This document shows positions 1 to 8,162 of a DNA stretch of 49,308 nt, in pieces. Under the pieces are notes generated by a model. The model saw nothing but the letters and a program-made list of their open reading frames with translations. It was not told where the DNA came from and searched no databases. The position numbers and the translations under genes are program-made. Origin of the DNA: Flavobacteriales bacterium (GTDB lineage Bacteria; Bacteroidota; Bacteroidia; Flavobacteriales_D; Cryomorphaceae); contig JAKVAV010000005.1 in the NCBI GenBank assembly GCA_022448105.1, positions 1 through 49,308 of the forward strand, written 5' to 3'. Within the stretch, counting starts at the first letter, position 1, and every line of letters starts with the position of its first letter.

Positions 1-160
1 CCCCGTTTAAATTAATCGGGTTAGATGTAGGGTTATAAAGTTCGTAAGCTTTATTATTTCCAGTGCCAACAGAGTACTCAGAAATGAAAATCTTGTCGCA
101 CTGACCGTTTGAAGAAAAAGTCATAAAAAATGCGAATGCAGAAAGTAAAAGTGTTCTCAT
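1..160 (-). CDS. Exported protein, N-terminal fragment, LTD-like (partial)
   Basis: An open frame runs from ATG at 160 off the left edge of the window, giving 53 residues. It opens with a clear signal peptide (MRTLLLSAFAFFMTFSSNGQ) followed by CDKIFISEYSVGTGNNKAYE and then LYNPTSNPINLNG. An I-x-I-SEY start followed by an E-L-YNPT-x-x-P-I-x-L stretch is typical of lamin-tail (LTD) domains in secreted Bacteroidota proteins. The rest of the protein is outside the window, so its catalytic partner domain, if any, is unknown. It diverges from the large secreted protein at 352. The LTD assignment is by motif only. Confidence 0.6.
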   Translation of the reverse strand, partial: MRTLLLSAFAFFMTFSSNGQCDKIFISEYSVGTGNNKAYELYNPTSNPINLNG

Positions 161-185
161 AGTTTTTTATTTAGAATACGTTGTG

Positions 186-193
186 CAAAAATA
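186..193 (-). promoter_or_regulatory. Putative -7 box (TATTTTTG) for the leftmost minus-strand gene
   Basis: An exact match to the Bacteroidota -7 consensus TAnnTTTG lies 25 bases upstream of the ATG at 160 on the minus strand. No TTG element is seen 17-23 bases further upstream. Confidence 0.35.
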
Positions 194-339
194 GCCAATT
201 GTACTCGGTGTCTGAACTCTTCGTGGATAACTAAGGAAATATTTAATCAAAACTTAATATTCACCCTTTGATTCCTTCTCCAACAATCAGGTTGTGAAAA
301 CCCATTGGATATAGCTATTTCTTCGGTCTTTGAAGAGCA

Positions 340-347
340 TATATTTG
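340..347 (+). promoter_or_regulatory. Putative -7 box (TATATTTG) directly before the large secreted protein
   Basis: An exact TAnnTTTG match ends four bases before the GTG at 352. If it is used, transcription would begin at or near the start codon, giving a leaderless mRNA. The same spacing recurs at 24391 and 32550. Confidence 0.4.
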
Positions 348-351
348 ATCC

Positions 352-3300
352 GTGAGGACGTTTTATTCGATACGAAACCTTCTGATCTTATTTGTCTCCT
401 TCGGATTCGCTATCGACGCTTTTGCGGGCAGAAATGAAGGGATGAACGTCCAATATGAGTGTCTGGGGGGTGATGAATACCTCATTACTGCACATTTATT
501 TAGAGATTGTGCCCAAGATGTTTTTGGTATCGGGCAAATACCCATTCCTGCATTTGTTACTTCTTCTTGCGAATCCATCGGATACATTCCCTTGGTTTTG
601 GCAGATAGTCTCGAAGTTTCTCAACTTTGTCCGGATTCACTACCCTTCAGCAGTTGTAACGGGGGTAATCTCCCTGGAGTTTACCTATACGTGTACGAGG
701 CGACAGCAACTATGCCTCCCTGTTATGACTGGGAAATAATCATAGCTGAAACGAATAGGGCTGATGTCCTTAATCTTAACGATCCACTGGGAGATAGTAG
801 CCGGCATCTCGTTACCTCCCTCAATAACTCCACTGGAGAATGTAATTCTTCTCCTCAGCTAGGTTTGTTAACCTTGCCTTTCGTCTGCGTAGAAGATGTC
901 TTCTTTTATAATCTGTCTTTTACAGATCCCGATGGTGATAGTTTGGTATATGCCCTGACACCGGCATTGAAATCAACACAACCCGATACTCCGCAGAATA
1001 TGGATTATGTGGCAGGTTATTCATCAACATCTCCTCTAAATATACTTGAGTTCAATTCATCTACCGGTCAAATGAATATCACCCCTGATTTAGAGGGGAA
1101 ATACACCGTTGTGGTAGAGGTAAAAGAATACCGAAATGAGATGCTAATAGGCAGTGTTTACTTTGATTTCAATGTTATTGTGATTCCTTGTGCAGTGGCT
1201 CCGCCCGTGCCGATCCCAGGAACATTGTCTCAAATCAGTGGAGGAGGTTATCCTATGACGGATAGTCAAATTGGCATTTGTCAAGGAGACGATTTTTGCC
1301 TTCAGTTAGATTTTTCATCTATCGATCCTGCATTAGAACTCACCCTTGAAGCAGATATTGCGGAAGGTATCCCAGGAGCTACTTATACTCAAATTGGTTC
1401 GAATCCTGCTACTATTGAGCTATGTGGTACATTACCTCTAGATTTCACGAGTGGCGATTTTGTCGTTTCTGCTCGCGATAATTTTTGTCCAATCTTTGGT
1501 CAAGCTTTTTACGCCATTGAGTTTGTCATTAGAGATCCTCTTTTGGCTAGACCAGATACGACTATTTGTGCTGGAGAGAGCGTACAACTCAATGCACAAA
1601 ATGATGTATCCTACACCTGGTTTGACACGGAAGGAAATCAAGTTCCAGTCAGCACTATTTTTTCATGTAATCCATGCCAATCCCCAATCGCTACCGTCGA
1701 TACAACTACTTCCTTTGTTGTGCAAGGAGAATTTACCGATGGCATTTGTGCATCTACAGACACTGTAACCATCAATGTCCCATTGGGCACTGAAATAAAC
1801 GTTGTTCCAGAAACCTGTCTAGAAGATGATGGAATCATTGAAATTTCGATCATAACCGGATCAGGAGATTACACTGTGGAGTGGGATGATGATCCGACTA
1901 ATGATTTGATTCGAGGAAATTTGGATGCAGGTTCTTACTCAGTCAGTATACTCGACAATGCTTTTAACTGTCAGTTTTCGGAAACGTTTGTCGTTGATAA
2001 CCTAGTATTTCCCCTGGCAGACGCAGGAGAAAACGACTTTGTATGTGGGATTGAGTACCAACTTTCAGCGACGCCAAGTTTCGGTATCAGCCAATGGACT
2101 TCAAATCATCCTGAAATAAGTATTGATAATGCAAATTTGCCTACTGCCATTGTGACTGCGTCAAGTCCTGGCGTATATAGCTTGGTTTGGACGGAAGATG
2201 ATGACCAAGGAAGTGGGAATGGCTGTATTGACTCTGATACACTCACGCTGGAATTTTTTGAGTTACCTGAAGCTGTGATTTCTTCTTTAGACTCAGTATG
2301 TGGTTTTGAAGTAGACATTGCCATTCAAGCATCATCCTCTTCAAATACCTGGGAGACTACTTCAAATGTCCTTATTACGCAAAGTCAACAAGATTTTGCG
2401 CAAGCAACTGTACTGGAACAAGGGTTGGGGGAAGTTATCTTTTTTTCTTTCAATGGACCTTGCTCTGCCAGCGATACATTGGTAGTTCAATTTATAGAAC
2501 AACCCATAGCTAACGCCGGAAATGATGAGATTCTTTGTGGCAATGAAGTAGAGTTGTCGGCGAACCCATCAATTGGTCAAGGAGCTTGGCAACTTCCCGA
2601 AGGGGTCAACGCATCAGGTTCATTGAATGAGTCAAATCTCACTGTCCTTAATGACCAATTTGGCTTCTTTGATATCATATGGACCGAAGAAAATCTGGGT
2701 TATTGCTCTGACCGTGATACCATAGAGGTTGGCTTTGTTCAGCAGCCTACTATTGAGCCTCTTTTGGATACCATGGTTTGCGGAAACGATCTAGTCCTAA
2801 CCGCAATTGCCTTGGGCCAAACAATAACTTGGGAAGGCGATCAAGGTTTGTCCCTGAGTTCATTCAATTCGCTGACAACGAATGTTTCAGCAGATTATGG
2901 CAGCTACAATTTGTCACTTATTGCAGATAACGGTTTTGGTTGCATTGCATCTGAGCAAGTTCAGCTCACCTTCCTCGAACAACCTGAGCTAGCACCTGAG
3001 CTATTAGAAACCATTTGTGGTTTTGACACCGAACTCGTGGCTCCTGAAACGGATTTTCAGATTGATTGGCAATCTGCCGATTTAGAATTGACCTCTGAAA
3101 ATGGCGAATCAACCTCAGTTTCTACGAGTTTTGAGGGCGATTTTGTGGTGATGCTCATCGTAAACAATCAAGAGCTCTGTTACGACACCACCAATTATCA
3201 ACTAACTTTCTACGAACAACCATTAACGGTTGCCCCAGAGGACACGTCTGTTTGTGGTTTATCGGTGTTTCTGGAGGCTGATGCGACATCAGGAAACCTA

Positions 3301-5772
3301 CAATGGTCAACCGTTGGAGTAGGTGATTTTTCAGATTTCAATGCAGCGTCAACCTCATTTACAAGCGATACTTACGATCAATTTAATTTGACAATTACCG
3401 AGACGAATGGACCTTGTTCGTCAATGGACTCTCTGACCGTTGATTTTCAGCCTATTCCTCAAATTCTCAACCCTGAATTTATCTGCACTGGGGTTGATGC
3501 AACATTTCAATTCACTTTTGAGGCTTCAGGTGATTTCGGCAGCGGGTATTTAATTTTAGGATTAGAAGGTGATTTGGATGGTGATTTATTTACCTCATTT
3601 CCTTTAGAATCAGGTTTAGAAATTGATTTTAGTCTATCCAACTATTCTGTTTGTGAGAATGCCACATTTCAAGGCAGTCACGGTTGCCCTATTATTTCCT
3701 CCTCGGGTGCGATGACTTCGGACACGATCAAGGTTTGTGGCGATCAAAATGCGATAGCCGACCAACTTTCACCTCCCGATTTGGACGGCAATGACGTTTT
3801 ACGATACATCCTTCATGATAGCGAAACTTCAGCGGTTGGGAACATATTCTCCTGGTCGGAAGTTCCTGTATTTTCATTCGAAGAACCACTCCTGTGGAAT
3901 GAGGTTTATTATATCTCTCCCGTTGTAGGAAATCCGAATGGCCAAGAAGTAGATCTTTCAAATCCTCAAGTGTCCGTGGGTGAAGGACAGCCAGTGATTT
4001 TCATTCCAGACCCCACGGCAATTCTAAACTATGATGAGACCATCTGCCCTAATGAAGAAGCAATTGTTGAGGTGGAGTTTAGCGGAAACTTCCCTCAGTT
4101 ATTTACCTATTCGTTTAATGGCGTTCAAACCAGCGTAGAAGTCGATTCCCTTTTCATTGAGTTAATCTTTTCAGATTCAGGGTCTGTCATACCGGTGTCT
4201 ATTTCTTCTCAGAATTGTGTTGGGCAAATTATAGGCTCTGCAGAGATCTCTTATCATCCCGAACCATCGCTTGCAGTGGATTGGGAAGGAGAGTTTTGCG
4301 AAGGTGACTCGGCTACAGTAATGTTGAATCTTCAAGGTGAAAGTCCATTCGTTTTCTCCTTTGGTGAAACAAGTTCTATCCAAACTTACCAGGTTCTTGG
4401 AGATACTCTCTTTATTATTAATTCGGGTGGTGATTATGTCATTTCATCGATTGCTGATCAAATCTGTTCTATTGACGAAGAAGTAGCTTTCTCCATCGAG
4501 CAGCTTCCTCTCCCTGCGGTCGAAGCAGGTGTGGATATCACCATTTGTAATGAGGACACAGTACTCATAGGAACTTCAGCTCAACCGGGTTTGTCTTATA
4601 GTTGGAACGGCAGTCAATCTGTTCTCACACCATCTTCAGCAACCTCCATCTACGTGGGAGAGAATACCGGTTCTAGTTCTGATTTGGATGAGCTAATCTT
4701 GGTCGCAGATAATGGTAGTTGCGCAAACCAAGATACCCTTCAGATTGAGGTGTTTCCGAAACCTAATCTTCAAATTTCTGCCTCTGAAAAGATGTGCCGG
4801 GGAGACTCGCTTTTTGTTGTCGGATTCGGGGCTGATCAGCTGAATTGGCAACCTATGACTCTCTTTTCAAATCCAGACTCCTCTCAGAGTACTTATTACT
4901 CTGAGGTCTCATCTTTCATCACTCTCTCTGGGACTAACGAAGCAGGATGTATGGCTCAAGTGTCGCAAGAAGTTCAAATTTTGGACCCACCAAACGTCGA
5001 GTTTTTGGTCTCCGAGAAAGTTGGATGCGAACCAATGGTCGTTGACTTACAGATGATTTCGCCTGCATCAGGTGTTGCCTACAGTTGGTTGTTGAACGGT
5101 GAGAATATCGAAGAGTCATCCTATCACACTCAATTGCAGCTTGATAGAGGGGCTTACGAAGTGAGCTTAAAAGGAATCTCGGAAGAAGGATGTTTAGGTA
5201 TCTCGGCTACTCCAATCTTAATTGAGGTATTTAGTGTTGAAGCTTCCTTTGATTATTTCCCAGAGAACCCTTCCATTTCAGATCCTGAAGTTAATTTCTA
5301 CTCAACCTCAGAAAACGACCAATTGCTGATTTGGCAATTCGATTCTCTCGATACCTCACAAGATGAATTCTTGACTTTCAACTTTCCGACCGAATTTGGT
5401 TCAGACTATCTGGTTTGTCTTGATGTGATTTCTTCTGAGGGCTGTTTAGATAGTATTTGCGAAGTAATTACCATTGCTGACGACTTTTACATTTATGTGC
5501 CATCTGCATTTACGCCAGATGGCGACGGAATCAATGATTTGTTCTTTCCTCAACTCTCTAAAGTTGACGTGGTTGAGTACCATTTTTGGATTACAAATAG
5601 ATACGGTGTAACTGTATTTGAAACGCGTGATCCATCTGCCAAATGGGATGGGTCTGAAAAGGATTCCAATTTTTTTGGGAAAGCTGATCTCTATCAGTGG
5701 CATCTTGAGGCCAAACCTGAATTCAATTTAGAAGAGAGATTCTACACGGGCACTGTGATGATGATCCGCTGA
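352..5772 (+). CDS. Large secreted repeat protein with type B T9SS C-terminal sorting domain (CHU_C)
   Basis: This 1806-residue protein starts at GTG and has a signal peptide ending near A25 (FAIDAFA). The C-terminal ~95 residues (from about 1713) match the gliding-motility-associated CHU_C / type B type IX sorting domain: VPSAFTPDGDGINDLFFP, then ITNRYGVTVFET, KWDG and a terminal TGTVMMIR. Such proteins cross the outer membrane through the type IX system and are usually surface-bound or adhesive. Residues ~560-1035 hold six tandem Ig/PKD-like repeats, each opening with a (V/I/L)CG motif at C565, C650, C729, C810, C889 and C968. Further cysteine-bearing beta modules flank them (for example DTTICAGESVQL near 410). 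No catalytic domain is recognisable. The GTG start is chosen because the signal peptide follows it directly. Confidence 0.85.
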   Translation: MRTFYSIRNLLILFVSFGFAIDAFAGRNEGMNVQYECLGGDEYLITAHLFRDCAQDVFGIGQIPIPAFVTSSCESIGYIPLVLADSLEVSQLCPDSLPFSSCNGGNLPGVYLYVYEATATMPPCYDWEIIIAETNRADVLNLNDPLGDSSRHLVTSLNNSTGECNSSPQLGLLTLPFVCVEDVFFYNLSFTDPDGDSLVYALTPALKSTQPDTPQNMDYVAGYSSTSPLNILEFNSSTGQMNITPDLEGKYTVVVEVKEYRNEMLIGSVYFDFNVIVIPCAVAPPVPIPGTLSQISGGGYPMTDSQIGICQGDDFCLQLDFSSIDPALELTLEADIAEGIPGATYTQIGSNPATIELCGTLPLDFTSGDFVVSARDNFCPIFGQAFYAIEFVIRDPLLARPDTTICAGESVQLNAQNDVSYTWFDTEGNQVPVSTIFSCNPCQSPIATVDTTTSFVVQGEFTDGICASTDTVTINVPLGTEINVVPETCLEDDGIIEISIITGSGDYTVEWDDDPTNDLIRGNLDAGSYSVSILDNAFNCQFSETFVVDNLVFPLADAGENDFVCGIEYQLSATPSFGISQWTSNHPEISIDNANLPTAIVTASSPGVYSLVWTEDDDQGSGNGCIDSDTLTLEFFELPEAVISSLDSVCGFEVDIAIQASSSSNTWETTSNVLITQSQQDFAQATVLEQGLGEVIFFSFNGPCSASDTLVVQFIEQPIANAGNDEILCGNEVELSANPSIGQGAWQLPEGVNASGSLNESNLTVLNDQFGFFDIIWTEENLGYCSDRDTIEVGFVQQPTIEPLLDTMVCGNDLVLTAIALGQTITWEGDQGLSLSSFNSLTTNVSADYGSYNLSLIADNGFGCIASEQVQLTFLEQPELAPELLETICGFDTELVAPETDFQIDWQSADLELTSENGESTSVSTSFEGDFVVMLIVNNQELCYDTTNYQLTFYEQPLTVAPEDTSVCGLSVFLEADATSGNLQWSTVGVGDFSDFNAASTSFTSDTYDQFNLTITETNGPCSSMDSLTVDFQPIPQILNPEFICTGVDATFQFTFEASGDFGSGYLILGLEGDLDGDLFTSFPLESGLEIDFSLSNYSVCENATFQGSHGCPIISSSGAMTSDTIKVCGDQNAIADQLSPPDLDGNDVLRYILHDSETSAVGNIFSWSEVPVFSFEEPLLWNEVYYISPVVGNPNGQEVDLSNPQVSVGEGQPVIFIPDPTAILNYDETICPNEEAIVEVEFSGNFPQLFTYSFNGVQTSVEVDSLFIELIFSDSGSVIPVSISSQNCVGQIIGSAEISYHPEPSLAVDWEGEFCEGDSATVMLNLQGESPFVFSFGETSSIQTYQVLGDTLFIINSGGDYVISSIADQICSIDEEVAFSIEQLPLPAVEAGVDITICNEDTVLIGTSAQPGLSYSWNGSQSVLTPSSATSIYVGENTGSSSDLDELILVADNGSCANQDTLQIEVFPKPNLQISASEKMCRGDSLFVVGFGADQLNWQPMTLFSNPDSSQSTYYSEVSSFITLSGTNEAGCMAQVSQEVQILDPPNVEFLVSEKVGCEPMVVDLQMISPASGVAYSWLLNGENIEESSYHTQLQLDRGAYEVSLKGISEEGCLGISATPILIEVFSVEASFDYFPENPSISDPEVNFYSTSENDQLLIWQFDSLDTSQDEFLTFNFPTEFGSDYLVCLDVISSEGCLDSICEVITIADDFYIYVPSAFTPDGDGINDLFFPQLSKVDVVEYHFWITNRYGVTVFETRDPSAKWDGSEKDSNFFGKADLYQWHLEAKPEFNLEERFYTGTVMMIR

Positions 5773-5842
5773 ATTTAATGGAGAGCTATTGCTCACAAAT
5801 TTTCACAATTTCAATTTCGAGTATCGCTCCACTGAATTTTAT

Positions 5843-5876
5843 TTGCAGAATGGCCTAAAGGATTGCTTTATCTTAG
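5843..5876 (+). promoter_or_regulatory. Putative promoter TTG-N23-TATCTTAG of the glycosyltransferase gene
   Basis: A TTG at 5843-5845 and a TATCTTAG at 5869-5876 are separated by 23 bases, within the 17-23 spacing known for Flavobacterium promoters. The -7 box differs from TAnnTTTG at one base. It would give a leader of roughly 10 bases before the TTG start at 5892. Confidence 0.4.
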
Positions 5877-5891
5877 CGCAAAATAAATCTA

Positions 5892-6596
5892 TTGAGTCAA
5901 AAACTAGTAATCATACCAACCTATAACGAATGTGGGAATATTGAGAATATTCTCCACGCCGTTATGGACTTAGATGCTGGTTTTCATGTTTTAGTCGTTG
6001 ACGACAGCAGCCCTGATGGAACAGCTGATTTGGTGCGTAAAAAACAAATTGATTTCCCTGAAGAAATTCACCTCTTGGAAAGGGAGGAAAAAACAGGACT
6101 TGGAACAGCTTACATTGCTGGTTTTCGTTGGGCTTTATCGCGAGATTATAAGTACATCTTTGAAATGGATGCAGATTTTTCGCATAATCCCAAAGACCTC
6201 TTGAGATTGCATGACGCATGCGAAAAAGGTGCTGATATGAGTGTTGGATCACGTTACACCAAAAACGGTAAGGTAAGTAATTGGCCAATACTGAGAGTGT
6301 TAATGTCTTATTTTGCCTCCATGTATGTGAGGATGATACTCTGGATAAGGGTAATGGACGCAACGGCTGGGTTTGTTTGTTATACAGATGACGTGCTTAG
6401 AGAAATTGATCTTGATGAGATTGAGTTCGTGGGTTATGCATTTCAAATCGAAATGAAGTACAAAGCAATCAAAAAAGGTTTTAAACTAGTTGAGGTTCCC
6501 ATTACATTTATTGATCGTCAAGTGGGGCAAAGTAAGATGAGTATGAACATTTTCACTGAAGCATTTCTGGGTGTGATTAAAATGAAATTTCAATGA
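5892..6596 (+). CDS. Polyprenol-phosphate mannosyltransferase-like GT2 glycosyltransferase
   Basis: This 234-residue family 2 glycosyltransferase resembles dolichyl/polyprenyl-phosphate mannose synthase (DPM1), which moves a hexose from a nucleotide sugar to a lipid phosphate at the inner membrane. It shows the N-terminal IIPTYNE motif (7-13), VVDDSSPDGT (35-44), a DAD metal/nucleotide site at 93-95, and GSRYTKNG with later VPITFIDRQVGQSKM, typical of the DPM1 subgroup. It has only the catalytic domain and no C-terminal GtrA-type membrane segments, which is the length seen in short DPM1-like enzymes. The start is TTG. The next gene overlaps its stop by four bases (ATGA). The acceptor cannot be told from sequence. 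Confidence 0.85.
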   Translation: MSQKLVIIPTYNECGNIENILHAVMDLDAGFHVLVVDDSSPDGTADLVRKKQIDFPEEIHLLEREEKTGLGTAYIAGFRWALSRDYKYIFEMDADFSHNPKDLLRLHDACEKGADMSVGSRYTKNGKVSNWPILRVLMSYFASMYVRMILWIRVMDATAGFVCYTDDVLREIDLDEIEFVGYAFQIEMKYKAIKKGFKLVEVPITFIDRQVGQSKMSMNIFTEAFLGVIKMKFQ

Positions 6597-7075
6597 GAAT
6601 ATTTGTTCTTATGAGCACAGTGTTTTACTTTATTTCATGCAGTGCGCCAGTTCCAGAAAACCCTCCTTCAGACTTGATCAATAAAGAGGAGTTCACAAAT
6701 ATCATGGTCGATGTTCAGCTAATTGAAGGCATGAAGATTCACAAACTTGGTCCCAAACGGTCAAAGAGCCCTGATATGGAGCAGATGTACTCCCATATCT
6801 TCCAAGCTCACAGTATTTCTCAGAATGAATTCCAAAAGACGTACGACCACTACAAGTCTAGGCCTGACGAAATGGAGGGTATTTATGAGGCAGTTCTAGA
6901 TAGTTTGTCTAAGCTAGATGTGGAAGTAAAGAAAATATACAACGCTCCTCAGAAACTCGAGGAACAAACTAATTTAGATTCGATTCGCGACGTTATATCC
7001 AGCAGCAGTCGAAGGCTAAAAACAGAGAAAGATCTGGTAATGCGGAAAACCGCTAAGGCGAAATCAAAACGCTAA
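6593..7075 (+). CDS. DUF4296 domain lipoprotein
   Basis: This 160-residue predicted lipoprotein has a short hydrophobic N-terminus ending in FISC, with the lipidated cysteine at 16. The mature part begins with the DUF4296 signature: a conserved LI-x-KEEF-x-x-IMVDVQLIEG segment followed by helical, charged sequence and a basic tail. DUF4296 proteins are widespread and uncharacterised in Bacteroidota. The start ATG overlaps the stop of the preceding glycosyltransferase, so the two are probably co-translated. Its stop overlaps by four bases the stop of the convergent epimerase gene. Confidence 0.8.
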   Translation: MRIFVLMSTVFYFISCSAPVPENPPSDLINKEEFTNIMVDVQLIEGMKIHKLGPKRSKSPDMEQMYSHIFQAHSISQNEFQKTYDHYKSRPDEMEGIYEAVLDSLSKLDVEVKKIYNAPQKLEEQTNLDSIRDVISSSSRRLKTEKDLVMRKTAKAKSKR

Positions 7076-8055
7076 TCGAATTCCTTCAACCAGCTCAGGC
7101 TATCTGAGATTGGAATAAATTTAAAACTCCAATCCTCTTTAATCTTTGAGCTATCGTATTCTGATTTACTCATTGCGCCCCTTGCTGTTTCTTTGGAGAG
7201 AGCGGGAATTCCAAGTAGCGAAGCTATTGAGCTAATTCGCCAAGCAATTTCGAGGATGATGTTGGGAATCTGAGTTTTTGGAAATTTTCCGCCAAAGGTT
7301 TTTGAGCCAAGCTCTAATAATTCACGATAGGCCAAGTTCTCAGAATTAAGCACATAGCGAGTGTCGAACTTGCCTTCTTCCACTCCCCGAATACAGACTT
7401 TAGCTACATCTCGCACGTCGACTAAGCCGGTCGTTCCGCCAGTATAATAGGTCGTTCCTTTCTTTAGGATAGCTAGCATCATCCCACTACTTTGATCTGA
7501 CTTTGATGGACCTAAGATAATTGATGGATTCACCACGAATACTTTGAGACCTTCCGCAGCACCCCTCCAGACTTCTCGTTCAGCTAGGTATTTCGTAAGT
7601 CCATAAACTGACCGATTTTCTGATCGCTGCCAATGGTTTTTCTCAGAAGTAGGTCCATTTTTTGCGACACCAAGAGCAGCTACTGAGCTCACATGGCATA
7701 GATTTTTCACTCCTTTTTCAAGACAAATATTGACGACGTTCTGCGTGCCTTCATCATTCACCTGATAAAGATTTTTGGAGTCTTTTTTATCGTAGGATAC
7801 AAGGGCAGCACAGTGATAAACTGTCTTCATTCCTTGAAAGGCAGACTCCAAGGAGAAAACGTCGAGAATATCACCATCAACCCATTCTATTTCATTCATC
7901 TTCTCACCCGAAAGCCCATAAAATCTAAGAACCTTTGCAGCAAATACTACATCACTACTAGCTCTTTTTAGCGCTCGAACCTTTTGGTTCTTTTGAAGTA
8001 GATCGTAAAGGATTCTTAGACCCACAATTCCTGTAGCGCCGGTGACGATATTCAT
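7072..8055 (-). CDS. NAD(P)-dependent epimerase/dehydratase (extended SDR)
   Basis: This 327-residue extended short-chain dehydrogenase/reductase resembles the dihydroflavonol-4-reductase/NAD-epimerase group. The nucleotide-binding GATGIVG is at 6-12, a VDGDI segment at 59-63, SSVAA at 123-127 and the catalytic YGLTK (Y151, K155). The family oxidises or reduces sugar or sterol-type alcohols with NAD(P); the substrate here is not predictable. It is monocistronic on the minus strand and converges on the DUF4296 gene with a CTAA stop overlap. The ATG start at 8055 precedes the Rossmann motif directly, which fits the family. Confidence 0.85.
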   Translation of the reverse strand: MNIVTGATGIVGLRILYDLLQKNQKVRALKRASSDVVFAAKVLRFYGLSGEKMNEIEWVDGDILDVFSLESAFQGMKTVYHCAALVSYDKKDSKNLYQVNDEGTQNVVNICLEKGVKNLCHVSSVAALGVAKNGPTSEKNHWQRSENRSVYGLTKYLAEREVWRGAAEGLKVFVVNPSIILGPSKSDQSSGMMLAILKKGTTYYTGGTTGLVDVRDVAKVCIRGVEEGKFDTRYVLNSENLAYRELLELGSKTFGGKFPKTQIPNIILEIAWRISSIASLLGIPALSKETARGAMSKSEYDSSKIKEDWSFKFIPISDSLSWLKEFD

Positions 8056-8162
8056 AGCGCAAATTTAGAATTCTAATGCTTCGCTAAGACATCGATTACC
8101 GAGATAGTCACTCATGGTTTTTGCTATTTTTACCCATCCTAAGTGTAACTATTACAATAACC

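Noticed and set aside
5962..6363. 133-residue minus-strand frame inside the glycosyltransferase gene
   Set aside because: It is antisense to a gene with intact catalytic motifs, has no recognisable domain and no promoter; the same applies to the other long antisense frames such as 16895-17287 and 20715-21110.
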